From assembly GCF_000328475.2 (NCBI RefSeq), contig NC_026479.1, positions 930,001-994,000 on the forward strand: 64,000 bases of DNA, read 5' to 3'. Below the pieces are notes generated by a model. It was not told the DNA's origin. It was given only the letters and a program-made list of their open reading frames with translations, and ran no database searches. Positions 50,870-60,920 of this stretch are shown piece by piece (the first letter of the stretch is position 1; each line of letters begins with the position of its first letter). A program made the translations under genes and the position numbers. The stretch is from Mycosarcoma maydis (taxonomy: Eukaryota > Basidiomycota > Ustilaginomycetes > Ustilaginales).

Positions 50870-53182
50870 CTAAACTTCCCACGCCTTGGGCTGACCATCA
50901 TCACGTGGAACACCTCTGCGATCCATCTCCAAAGGATCACACGCTGCATCGGCGGGACCACCTGTACCGGTGGCATACACATGCCTCAACTTTTCCAATT
51001 CCGTGCTGAGGCTGATCTCGGCCTGTCCACGCATCCAACCGTCCCTGGACTTTTTGAGTGCATTGAGATCGCCATGCTCGGCAACCGAGGCAACACCGTT
51101 GGTGACAGCAATCGTGTTGATTTCGCCACCGGGCAAGCCCATCGCTTTGCGCTTCCTAGCATCCTCGCGACGGCGTCGGTCTGCTTCTTCGGCCATCTTG
51201 CGATGTCGTTCGACCTCTTCAAGGATAGCGCGTGCTCCCTTCTTGTGGGCAAGCTCATGAGCGACGTGAATGCCGAGCTCGCGTGCATCTTTGACAGTAG
51301 TGCAATGTTTGGATGCAGAGTAGCGCGACTCTTGGCTGCCGTCGAGCGAAACGACAATGGCATCAAGGTGTAAAGTGCGTCCTTCTGGTGCAGGCGTTGA
51401 GCGGTCGACGATGCTGTACGAAGTGGAAACAATCCTTTCGGCAATAGTCTGTGCATTTGTTGAAGGCGCGGTACGTTTGGACTGTGCTTTGGCAGCTTCC
51501 ATCTCCTCGACGCCCGTGGTGAGAGACTCGAGTGGCGGACGCTGAGGGGTCGACGAAGATGCCTCAGTAGCATCTGAGAGTTGGCAAGCCGGGATGGTAT
51601 GGCCTTCCCTGATTAACGGCATACCTCCGTTCGGCAACTCGGCTTTGGCACCAGCATTGCCCTGAGTCACGAAATCGTCGACGAGCGCGATCGCCTCGCT
51701 GCGTTGACCCTCGACCTGATCATGGTCATCGAAGCGGGTCTCGACACCAACTGGAATCGAGCAGCCACCCTCGAGTTCTTTGAGCAAAGAGCGTTCGGCT
51801 TCAGCACGGAAAGTAGCACGCCAATCACCAATAGAGCGAATGAGCTCACGGATACGTGCATCCCTGTTGGTGGTGGGATCCGCACCCTCGGGAGGTGTAC
51901 GCACCTCAATCGCCAAAGAGCCTTGTCCAACCGAGTGCAGCAACACTGGCGAGCTGAGAAATGCTGTAATGCGCGCATGCATGTTGAGTCGAACCAGACC
52001 AGCGGCAGCGAGGATCAGAGCTGTGTAGGGGCCATTGGGTGCATCCAACTTGGCGAGGCGCGTGTTGATATTGCCACGGACATCACTGAAGACCAGGTGT
52101 GGGTATCTACGTCGCAGTTGGGCCACTCGGCGCACGGAAGAGGTGCCGATGACCGAACCGACAGGCAGCTCGTCAAGGACCTTGTACGGCAGACCAGCCT
52201 TGACGACGAGAGCGTCGCGTGGATCTTCGCGTTCGAGCACAGCGGCGAGCTCCAACCCCTGGGGCAAGGCGGTGGGCACATCTTTGAGGCAGTGCACAAT
52301 GGCATCGACAGCGCCCTGTTCGAGCGCCACCTCGAGTTCCTTAGTCCAAATTGCTTTTCCCTCTCCACCAATCACGTACAGTGGCGATCGCAAGTTTTGG
52401 TCACCAGCCGTCGACATGGAGGTGATGGGGAAAGCATGAGGGCGCAGCGGTGCTTCAGATGTCGTCTGGAAACCGTGGAGTAACTTGCAAAGAAAATCTA
52501 CATCGTCTTGCGAGTGCTTGCCGTCGACCTCTTGAAGGCGGCTCGACGAGGTGGACGCTCGTGGCGATGAGGAAGAAGAGGTATCGCTCTGGCCACTGCT
52601 GGTAGATTCAAGCGCGCCCGTTGCCTGTTCGGCTTGAGACCTGAAAAGCGGTGATGACCTTCCGAAACGTGCTTCCAGCATTGCGCTGACGTGCGAGCTC
52701 TGGACAAGCGCAAGCTGGCTGTTGCGACTTGCAAGAACAAGGGTGCAGCTGGGGTCAAGGCCGAGCTGGCCTTCGCGGTCGACAGGAAGTGGGTTGATGT
52801 TGGCCTCTTTCCTTTGCTGATCGAGGATCTGCAATTTGTTGAACTCGTGTGCCGAAGCATTGTGGGTGACGGCAAGCTCATGAAGCGATGGAAGCGTAGC
52901 TGTAGAAGAGAGCATCGACGAGGATGTGGAGCGAGAGAGTGGCGGTGTCTGCGCGAGATCCTCGGGTGATCGATAAAAGATGCAACGTGAGCCGGTCGGT
53001 GGAAACAAGGTAGATGCGGGCGCGTCAGGGACAGGTGGATGACCAGGAGGAAGAGGTTGTGACTTGGCGTGGGGCACCGGACAAGATGAGCCATCGCTCC
53101 ATGACGGTGGCGCTTTCTGCCCTTGTTCCGCCTTGTGCTGCAGCGGCACAGTGGCGTCGGTAAAATCCTGTACGGGTGACAT
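50870..53182 (-). CDS. HEM3: Porphobilinogen deaminase (hydroxymethylbilane synthase), unusually long
   Basis: 770 residues from the ATG at 53182 (MSPVQDF); the frame runs three codons further to a TTG but has no earlier ATG. It polymerises four porphobilinogens in heme synthesis. Core blocks: TLVLASRNSQLALVQ (about 147), GEGKAIWTKELEVALEQGAV, AIVHCLKDVPTALPQGL, EREDPRDALVV, GSVIGTSSVRRVAQLRRRYP (about 339) and FSDVRGNINTRL. ELEGGCSIPVG (about 473) carries the Cys that holds the dipyrromethane cofactor. Typical enzymes have 310-370 residues. Here there is a polar N-terminal extension of about 140, a Ser-rich insertion (about 185-220) between the first two core blocks, an insertion of about 120 residues after the cofactor Cys, and a C-terminal extension of about 130. 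No intron signals are needed; every frame block is open. The catalytic core looks intact. Confidence 0.9.
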   Translation of the reverse strand: MSPVQDFTDATVPLQHKAEQGQKAPPSWSDGSSCPVPHAKSQPLPPGHPPVPDAPASTLFPPTGSRCIFYRSPEDLAQTPPLSRSTSSSMLSSTATLPSLHELAVTHNASAHEFNKLQILDQQRKEANINPLPVDREGQLGLDPSCTLVLASRNSQLALVQSSHVSAMLEARFGRSSPLFRSQAEQATGALESTSSGQSDTSSSSSPRASTSSSRLQEVDGKHSQDDVDFLCKLLHGFQTTSEAPLRPHAFPITSMSTAGDQNLRSPLYVIGGEGKAIWTKELEVALEQGAVDAIVHCLKDVPTALPQGLELAAVLEREDPRDALVVKAGLPYKVLDELPVGSVIGTSSVRRVAQLRRRYPHLVFSDVRGNINTRLAKLDAPNGPYTALILAAAGLVRLNMHARITAFLSSPVLLHSVGQGSLAIEVRTPPEGADPTTNRDARIRELIRSIGDWRATFRAEAERSLLKELEGGCSIPVGVETRFDDHDQVEGQRSEAIALVDDFVTQGNAGAKAELPNGGMPLIREGHTIPACQLSDATEASSSTPQRPPLESLTTGVEEMEAAKAQSKRTAPSTNAQTIAERIVSTSYSIVDRSTPAPEGRTLHLDAIVVSLDGSQESRYSASKHCTTVKDARELGIHVAHELAHKKGARAILEEVERHRKMAEEADRRRREDARKRKAMGLPGGEINTIAVTNGVASVAEHGDLNALKKSRDGWMRGQAEISLSTELEKLRHVYATGTGGPADAACDPLEMDRRGVPRDDGQPKAWEV

Positions 53183-54262
53183 GGTAGCCAAGTCGGTCGA
53201 AGCGGTTTGCGATTGATTTGAGTGTTATGAACCACGAAGGCGAGTTGGTGCTGGTGGTCAAAGAATACGAATCCGAGAGAGTCTGCAAAGCACAGTGAAT
53301 GCTATTCGACGAAGGCTCTTAATTGTCCGACCGCCTTGATGTTACGAACAATGGTTCGGTCTTGATGAAAAGAGTTGGTGGTGGTCGAGGTGGTGGCGAT
53401 ACCAACAAAAGTACGAGCCTACTTTAAGATGCGCGCGACGAGCAAGGCGACACTTTTGTAGGTTTGGTTGGCTTTCCTTCTGGTTGTGTGATTTGAAATC
53501 AGAGAGCTCACAGAGACTCACGAGACACTCACGACTTGCCCAAGAGCCATAAGAAGGAAGGGTCTTTGTTGCTAACCTGATTCGGACGTGAATCGTCTAT
53601 GCAGCCTAGACCGCTCAGGTTTCTCGCTCGTCTCAGACACTCGTGACTCTCGTGTCTGTGGAGTCAAATAACGGCGCTAACCTCGCTCCAACGCAGATTC
53701 GTGATTCACATACCACTCGTGACTGTGACTGTAACTGTGACTGTGAATCGTGAATGTGAATGTGACTTCAAATCAGACCTAACTTACGCCGAAGAAAATT
53801 CACTTTTTTCAGCCACACGAGACCGATCATTTTTTGTCTCTTTTTCTCCCCATTCGTGAATTGTGAATCACGAATCATGCATGACACGGGCTCGAGCCGA
53901 GTCAAAGAGCCGCATGAGTCGCCTATTTCTAATGGATCGTGCGTAGTAGAAGAGTGTACGTAGTTGTAGTCCAACATTGCTCGCCCCCAGTTCCGAGACT
54001 CGAAGATGAATCAAAGAACAAAAAATTGCAACTGCTATCCCTGTATCCAATCGCCTCCACATCTTTTGATAGCTTCTCGTCATCGTCACAAGCAATCGTG
54101 AATGGTTGCCTGATCAACACACGGCAATGAGGGCGCCACCCCCATCCAAATGCAACGCCTCGCCAGCCAAGCACGACCCAAGCCTTTCACCGAGCAAGCG
54201 CACCAAAGCATACCGCTTGTTCACAGAAGTGTGTACAGGAGACAAAGAGGCACGGATCCAAA
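53183..54262. repeat. Spacer with hexamer array and dispersed-motif cluster
   Basis: Lies upstream of HEM3 and before the transposase relic. Exact decamers start at 53697, 53746, 53866 and 54094. From 53719 to 53767 there is a hexamer array: GTGACT units, then GTGAAT, a single C, GTGAAT, GTGAAT, GTGACT. The decamer AATCGTGAAT at 53746 is exactly the junction of two GTGAAT units with one extra C. No gene is supported. Confidence 0.75.
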
Positions 54263-55676
54263 GTGCAAAAAAATCAAAGCCCTCGAAGCAACATCAAGCC
54301 GGACATGATCTTCAACTTGGATGATACAGGTTTCATGCTTGGACTTTGTACAAGGCAGCATTTTGCTCTCCCGAAAGGACAGCCACACTTCAAGGGAATT
54401 CTTGTAAACCGACAGAGTACCACTGTCATCGAGTGCACGGGCTCAGGTGGACAGATGTCGCCGCCCGTTGCCATCAATGCTGGAAAGATTCACAAGATGG
54501 TGAATCCAGAAGCATGGTGGACATTGATGACAACTTGAAGACAGATAACGGCTGGACAAGCAATGCAATTGGTGTTCCTTGGCTCGAGCAGATCTTCAAT
54601 ATTCACAGTCAACCATGTCAATGACGGCAAAAGGAGTGGCAACTTTTCTTCTCGATGCACATGGCTCCCATGTATCAAGCATTTTCATCGACGCCTGTTG
54701 GGCCAGGAACATTGCTCCCATTTGCTTTGCTCCCCATGTCACTCACATCATGCAGCCACTCGATGTTTCTGTCTTTGGTCCTATTGCACAGGCATACACC
54801 CGACAAGTCAATGCAATCTGTACTAAGGCAGACCACATCGACCGCATTCAGCTCATCAACATGTACAACAAGGCACGCAAGGAGGTGCTCACTCAAAGCC
54901 TAGCAAGGCAAGCATTCTCAGACTCTGCTTTCACCACCAATCCTACTTCCGACAAGATTCTCGCTCGGACAAACTTGGCAGACGCTGCCGCGGACATTAA
55001 TGGCTCAACGACGCTGCTAGTCTCAAACAAGCAACGCCGAGAAAGCGACAGGCATACATCACGATGCTTAACATCTGTCTGCAGGCGAACAACAATCGAG
55101 ACCGGGCTCACTCAAAGAGAAAGCTCATCAATGCCTTTGATGAGCGTGGTGCAGAACGAGATCTATTGCTGCAGCAAGACGAGAGCAGACAAGCCACCGA
55201 GAAAGTGACAAAGAAGAACCACGAACCCGGTGATGGACGAGTGATCTCTAAAGATGTGATGACTACAAGGTCTCAGCCAGCTGAGTACAGCCTAGCATGT
55301 CAAACAGCGGCAGCACAACCGCAGCCTCGCAAGAAGCCCGCAGGAAGCCGTAAGAAGGCTTCAGGAAGCAAAGATACGCAAGCAGCTCAGAGTGCTTCTG
55401 CTCACGGCCCTCTCCCTGCTCCTGCTCAGCACAATCAAAGCTCATCATTCCAACGATATGAGCAAACATACCGACGGTTTCCAACCATGGTTGTGGATCC
55501 CTTGTTCTGGCCGATGCCAAGCATGAGCACCTTTGCCAAACCAAACCAGCTCGCTTGACGTTCAGTCAAACCCCTTTGCAAATGACCCAGTCCCCGCTCA
55601 ACTTCAGCTGCCGCCCGCACCTCTACCTGACTTCGACTTTAGGCCACCCTTTGGGTGGCTTGAAGACTACCAATAG
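54263..55676 (+). pseudogene. Decayed pogo/Fot1-like (Tc1-mariner) DDE transposase
   Basis: Homology passes through several frames. 54263-54535 gives MIFNLDDTGFMLGL and TGSGGQMSPPVAINAGKIHK. About 54536-54600 gives DNGWTSNAIGVPWLEQIF. 54601-55065 gives ATFLLDAHGSHVSSIFID, PHVTHIMQPLDVSVFGPIAQ and INMYNKARKEVLTQSLARQ. 55066-55558 then uses another frame, and the natural-looking end FDFRPPFGWLEDYQ with stop at 55676 lies in yet another. The order (DETGF-like first Asp, DAHGSH second Asp, PLDVSVFGP, then the helix before NPTSDKIL) is that of pogo-family transposases. The DNA-binding N-terminal half is missing, and the position usually holding the third catalytic Asp appears to be Gln (HIDRIQLI). 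I could not identify terminal inverted repeats. Clearly inactive. Confidence 0.82.
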
Positions 55677-56194
55677 TCTCAGAGTCACTGTCTACAATGA
55701 CATGTGTGCCGTGTCAAAGCTCTGTCTGCAATGTTGTGTGTCGTGCCGTATTGAAGTGTGTTGAAATGTGACTGGAGTTGCAGTGGAAAGTTTTCCAAAA
55801 AACCGAAACAGATAAACCTAACTGCAGCTGCAATCAATTTTCATACGGTCCACTTTGTTCTTCTGATGATCTCCAGTCAACACACCTCAACATGCTGCTG
55901 TCACATGTCGACAATGGTTCTCTTCTGCCATCATAGATCACTCTGGAACAATGCGTGTCTCCTCACATGCAGATGCGGGCAGTGTCACCATTCCCACTGC
56001 CAGCGCACCCAGAGACACGTGCACTTTGTTGCTATGACGGGCAAGTCAGCATTCACGATTCATATCAATCACTCACTGGCTGTCTTGCTACATGGCACCG
56101 CGAACGCCACAGGCTTGTATCAGAGACCAACTTGTGACCATTACCATGTGCATAAGACCAGAGACACGTGCAGGACAATCGCAAGTTGGCGCGA
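55677..56194. other. Spacer after the transposase relic
   Basis: 518 bp up to the stop of the UNC93-like gene, with one ATTCACGATT at 56051. It could include the 3' end of the mobile element; no inverted repeat was recognised. Confidence 0.5.
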
Positions 56195-57763
56195 CTACTG
56201 ATCGCCCCTGAGATCATACTCGGCAGTCTTTAAGCCAGCATGTTTCAACTTGGACCTTTCATCTTCAGCCGCATAGGTCCTTGGCTCGTGAATCTTGGTT
56301 CCGTCGTTCAAAATGCCGATCTTCTTAACAACCAGCCAAGCGGGCAGCACACTGAGTGCCCACTGGGCGGTATTCAGACCTGCCACAGCATCCAATCTCC
56401 AACTTGTGCTGTTGACGCCGTAACTGACGCACTGACCAGCCGATTCTACGGCACGGACGATGCTGGCCAATCGGATGACCTCGGCGGGGTCATCCGAGAT
56501 GTTGCCGATGATCCAGTAATTGAGTTCGTACATGACGTTGAATCCGATCTGCAGGAAGATGTAGACGCCAAAGCCTTGGCCGTAACCGGGCGTGGACCAG
56601 TCGAAAGTGGGTTTGGGCGTAGTGGTGTGGTACTTGTGCATGATGTAGATCGCCCAAGCCCACCAAGCTCCTTGCAGGGTGTAGATGATGCCGAATGCAT
56701 ACTTTGCACGCGTGTTGACCGACGGCTTTTTCCAGTCGAGGAAGAAGCCGAGGAGGTAGTTGGATAGACTGGCGGTGATAGCCGAGAGCAGCGAACCGAG
56801 CGCACGAGATCGAACGGTAAAGTAGTTGACGGCGTACGTTCCGATCAACGCCTCGGACCATGTGGATTGCCAAATGATGGGCAAGAGGAGCAAAACCTGT
56901 GGATTGATGATGGTTTTCCACATCAACTTGAGCTCGCGCTTGGTGGATGATTCAATGTGAAGGTAGACGGGCGTCCTATCGATCCTCTGCACCTTGTGCG
57001 GTGGCGAGAGCAGCATAGCCCAAAAAGGACCCAAGCATTGCAGCACGACAAAGACGAGGTAGGTGTTGGTGGAAATGGAGCCCTTCTCGTTATCCTTGTA
57101 GTTGAGTGCGAGGTTGATGATGCCACCGAGAAGCTGACCAAGCACTCGGAACATGAGCCAGTATGAAATGTAACGTGCTTGCTTCAACCTCTCGGGATAG
57201 CCCAGTGCGATGGCGCCCTCTACGGACCAGAAGCTACCGGCACTCAGACCGCAGAGCGCTGCACCAAGGATAATGAGCCACTGTGACTTGTTGACGCTGT
57301 TCAAATATAGACCGGCGGCGTAAGGGGCGTATCCGATCGTGCCGAAGATGAGTACAGCTTTGACGCTGGATTTCGAGATGAGAGAAGACGTGAAGATGCT
57401 GGTAAACACCATCAAGGCGAAGGTGAGCGAGTTGGCGGCGTTGACGGTACTGGGGTCTTGCGAGCCACCTGCGCCGAGCGAAGCCATGGCACCCCAGATG
57501 CCCGGTGCGAGGAAGGAGCATCCACCGAGGACGGTGATGTTGAAAAAGACCGAACGGAACCAATTAGGCCTTTTACCTTTCCACGCTACGCTAGCCTCAG
57601 GCTTGACATCGCGGAGACCGATGATCTCTAGAAAATTGGCCTTGACATGGTTGTCTCTTGAAACAGCAGCGACCGTCGGCTGCTCAGAGGAGCTCGAGAG
57701 CGACTTGTTGTCAGGCTGGCTGCTGGTGTCGTCGACGGCGGCGGCTGCAGCAGGGGTAGACAT
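56195..57763 (-). CDS. UNC93-like major facilitator superfamily protein
   Basis: 522 residues from the ATG at 57763. After a polar N-terminus (about 1-65) come about 11-12 hydrophobic segments. The first is SVFFNITVLGGCSFLAPGIW, followed by GAMASLGAGG, typical of the UNC93/DUF895 branch. Others are FALMVFTSIFTSSLI, LIFGTIGYAPYAAGLYL, WLIILGAALCGLSAGSFWSV with EGAIALGYPE, and VLLLLPIIWQSTWSEALIGT. The tail is hydrophilic (GTKIHEPRTYAAEDERSKLK). Fungal members are plasma-membrane or vacuolar proteins of uncertain substrate, and animal UNC93 proteins are ion-channel or trafficking partners, so no substrate is assigned. It is a single exon next to the transposon relic and shows no sign of disruption. 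Confidence 0.83.
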   Translation of the reverse strand: MSTPAAAAAVDDTSSQPDNKSLSSSSEQPTVAAVSRDNHVKANFLEIIGLRDVKPEASVAWKGKRPNWFRSVFFNITVLGGCSFLAPGIWGAMASLGAGGSQDPSTVNAANSLTFALMVFTSIFTSSLISKSSVKAVLIFGTIGYAPYAAGLYLNSVNKSQWLIILGAALCGLSAGSFWSVEGAIALGYPERLKQARYISYWLMFRVLGQLLGGIINLALNYKDNEKGSISTNTYLVFVVLQCLGPFWAMLLSPPHKVQRIDRTPVYLHIESSTKRELKLMWKTIINPQVLLLLPIIWQSTWSEALIGTYAVNYFTVRSRALGSLLSAITASLSNYLLGFFLDWKKPSVNTRAKYAFGIIYTLQGAWWAWAIYIMHKYHTTTPKPTFDWSTPGYGQGFGVYIFLQIGFNVMYELNYWIIGNISDDPAEVIRLASIVRAVESAGQCVSYGVNSTSWRLDAVAGLNTAQWALSVLPAWLVVKKIGILNDGTKIHEPRTYAAEDERSKLKHAGLKTAEYDLRGDQ

Positions 57764-59639
57764 GGTCCAAGTGAAACTGCACCAACAAGAACGTCGAGGA
57801 ACAAGGATATGTTTGGTTTGGGGTATGGGCGAATGTGAACCGTGACAGTCGACGAGCGATGGGAGCTTAAATAGCTACAGTGTTGGACAGGGGAGGAAGT
57901 CGGATGCAAGTGAAACAGCGTTTTTCAAACTTTAAGAAGAAGCTCCAGCACGTTGTGTGCCACGAGGTCTTGTCAAGATCCGCGCTAGAAGCCAGGCATG
58001 CGATTCGTTCGGTTAAGACGGACCTGGTCTGACTGGAAAGGCAAAGCAAGGCAGAAGAGCGGCGAAGCGAGTAGATGGATGTCACAGAGCAAGGGTGCGA
58101 TGTTTCGGCTCGAGGTCGGGATATCGAATGGTGACAGAGTTCGGGCTGCAAGCTTGATATGGTGTGACAGAAGAGCCAGGTAAGTTGGCGGACGGAGACA
58201 AGACGGAGATGATGGCGAATGGAGCAAGATGTACAAACAATCACGCACTTTGCACCTGTGGATGCTCGAACTGTGTCGACGTTCACAATCTGAGATTTGC
58301 GGTGATTGCTGAAGGCAGTGGATGAAGGTGAAATGACACTTTTACCACGGACGATGAAGGTTCTCTGAATGTTTTAGCCGAGCCAAGCCGAGCCGATCGA
58401 TCAATGGGACTGGAACGATTTTGGAATTGAGCGAGAGCAAGCAAGCAAGTTTGCATTCTGGTATCATCTGTGGACCAGCAGCATCTGCCGACAACGGCGA
58501 TTTTGACGAGATACGAGATGAGTCAAGCTGCAGGCACCAAGAGACGGAAGCCCATGACGATTGTAATAGGGAACAAAGCGGCAGAATTGGACAATCACGA
58601 ATCGTGAATGACTCTATTACGTTTGTATTAACACTCGGAATCGTGAATGGTTACACTCGTGACCGTTACGCATGGTTGTTCAATGTTAGCAGCTTCCTTT
58701 GCCACCTGTCTGGCATTGTGATAACGAAAATTTGACAATCATAACGCCAATCACATGTCAGAATCGTGAATTGGTGCGACACCTTGATGCTTGGCTTGCC
58801 GATGCAGAGCTTTGACAGACATGGTACGGCTCACTTGCGGGTGAGTCACCAAGCGTGAAGGTTCTGCACAAACTCGACGTGAACTCGTTCGAAGCGACGT
58901 GGACATGTCGGCGAGTTTCAAAAGGTGCAATTCTTGGTTGGCCGACGCTGGTCACTGGAAACAAGGTGCAAATCAGGCGTGTATGTCGGGACCAAGGTGG
59001 TGAATGGCGCCACTGACGACTCTTTCACAACTTTACCCGCCAAGGTGATTCACGATTCGCGATTGTGGTCCACGATGGATGATTAATAATCACGAATAAT
59101 TCGTGATTGGCTGTGTTGGACAAGTCGATTGTGGGGTTTGCGAAGCGTGCTTCGTCTAAGGCATGCACGCTTCACGGTTCATGAATGCTCATTTGGAAGC
59201 ACGTTAGATGCATGTCGATGGTGAAATTTGTACAGTATGTTGCGTCGTTTGCGCGTGTCGGATGCGTGTGCTTCCACAGGGTCCAAAGAACAACAACCGA
59301 CAAGCGTGCCTCACATTCGTGATTCGTTTGCTGAAAGATGCGCTCCGACGGTACAGGGTGCTGGAGAACAGATAGGCCGGCCTAACAGGCTGTAATATAT
59401 TAAGGGTTAGATAAGCAGACCTGGCTTGATCGTGCAATGTCCCCGATCTACTTCAATCGCGCCTGTACCTAGATGCACCTTACTTCTCTTCTTCCACGTT
59501 GTCAATTTGAGTACATCTGTTTATAAAGAAGCAGACTGGTACTCCCGACAACGTCCCGTTATCTGCACCTATTTTCATCATCGTTTTCTTACTCGCCGTC
59601 ACAAAAGGGTTCGGATTTTTGTACCTCAATTGCAACACT
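57764..59639. repeat. 1.9-kb spacer with dispersed-motif cluster
   Basis: Lies upstream of the UNC93-like gene. Exact decamers start at 58593, 58600, 58639, 58762, 59048, 59088, 59099 and 59315, with the overlapping 17-mer again at 58593-58609. The first 800 bp next to the gene start have none. No gene is supported. Confidence 0.75.
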
Positions 59640-60920
59640 CCCAAGCTTCTCGAAAGCCGTTCTGATTGCCAGCCTGGCCGTTGCACTCGTTGCGCGCTTG
59701 CCACCTTGGTGTGCACCGTAGATCGATGCATCGTCAGCGTGCGTACCAAGCTTGATTTCCTTCTGACCTCCACCGTACTTTCTACTGGTATTCGTGATTG
59801 ATGCGGATCTGCTCGACCGTGCTCCGGTTCAGCAGCACCAGCCTGACGTGGTAGGTGAACAAGACCAGTGGAGCTGTGGCGCCAACACAGAGTAGGAAAA
59901 GAAGCGCCGAAACCGGACTCGGCTTGAGCGCTTGTTGCAAACTCAGCCCGCGCGCTGTGACGCCGCCGTTTGCGCTCGGATATCGATACCCGCTGTGCCT
60001 GGTCATCAGGACAAGCCTGGCGGTTGCCATGCCACCACGTAGAGCGCCGATAAGATCGAAGTCGAGAGATATACCATGAAAGAAACATGGTTCCTCCTGC
60101 CAATGTACATGTTGAGGTAGGTGCAGAGATGGTCGATATTCTCGACGCAGTCATCACACACCCTGTAGTGACTCGAGCGTGGTGGACGGTAGGTTCCACG
60201 CGTCTCGCACCACTTGACTTGGACCGTTTGGCCTCACTTTCTCAACACGCGCTGCACGGGGATGGCCAGTGCATCTTCCGGATCCACGAGAGAGTGACGA
60301 CCCGTTTCGAATGGCGTGTCGGCCAGCACGCAGGGCGAGTCCGGATCCAGATTGCGGCGCAGGATGCCCGGATCGCGGAAGGCGGTGACGAGCATGTTGA
60401 CGATGGCTTGCAGGTAGACGTGGGAGAAAGTGGCGACGATGGTACTTGAAGCTTAACCGCTGTACCAGAGGGAGGTCTAGACACCCAATCGGACTTGGGT
60501 TGTGATCTTCAACCGTCCCCTGAAACCATGCCCGATACACTGGCAACGCAGCCGCACACCACCATCTATGTCCGATACATTGGCAACGTAGTTGTGCAAA
60601 CCAACAACTTTCTCGTCGCACTTAGGAATTATGACCCATGTGCAAGCTCTAGAAAATGCCCAAAATTAGCGACCTTTGCGCGGTTTGGACAGGAGAATAA
60701 AGCATTCAGACTCTTAATCACTGAGATGTTGAGCGTGAGCCAAGCCGCTTCAAAGCCGTAGAACAGTACGCCGAGGAGGAGCAGGACAGAAGAGAGGACA
60801 AAGGGAAGCGGGTTGTCGGACGAAGTGATGAACAGACCGCAGAGCAGGAAGTTATTGGAGCCTTGATGAGTGCGATAGTTGCGCAGATGTTTGACTGGCT
60901 CGGTTGTAGCAGCGCTGGTG
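59640..60920 (-). pseudogene. Decayed DHHC palmitoyltransferase (Erf2-like)
   Basis: Three blocks of clear homology lie in broken frames. The N-terminal block (about 60905-60722) reads RNYRTHQGSNNFLLCGLFIT, SSDNPLPFVLSSVLLLL, then GFEAAWL. The cysteine-rich block (about 60437-60010) reads FRDPGILRRNLDPDSPCVLA, an in-frame TGA, then VKWCETRGTYRPPRSSHYRV, CDDCVENIDHLCTYLN and YIGRRNHVSFMVYLS, ending in two TGA stops. Another frame continues LSLQQALKPSPVSALLFLLC, VGATAPLVLF and YHVRLVLLNRSTVEQIRIN. After a break, RKYGGGQKEIKLGTHADDAS follows. The catalytic DHHC is DHLC and several zinc-binding Cys are replaced (CETR, SHYR), so no activity is possible. Erf2 palmitoylates Ras-type proteins. An unrelated 280-bp stretch separates the first two blocks. 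Confidence 0.85.
60528..60590. repeat. Imperfect two-copy direct repeat, 40-bp period
   Basis: ATGCCCGATACACTGGCAAC (from 60528) and ATGTCCGATACATTGGCAAC (from 60568). The copies differ mainly by C/T transitions. They lie in the non-homologous stretch inside the DHHC pseudogene. Confidence 0.85.
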
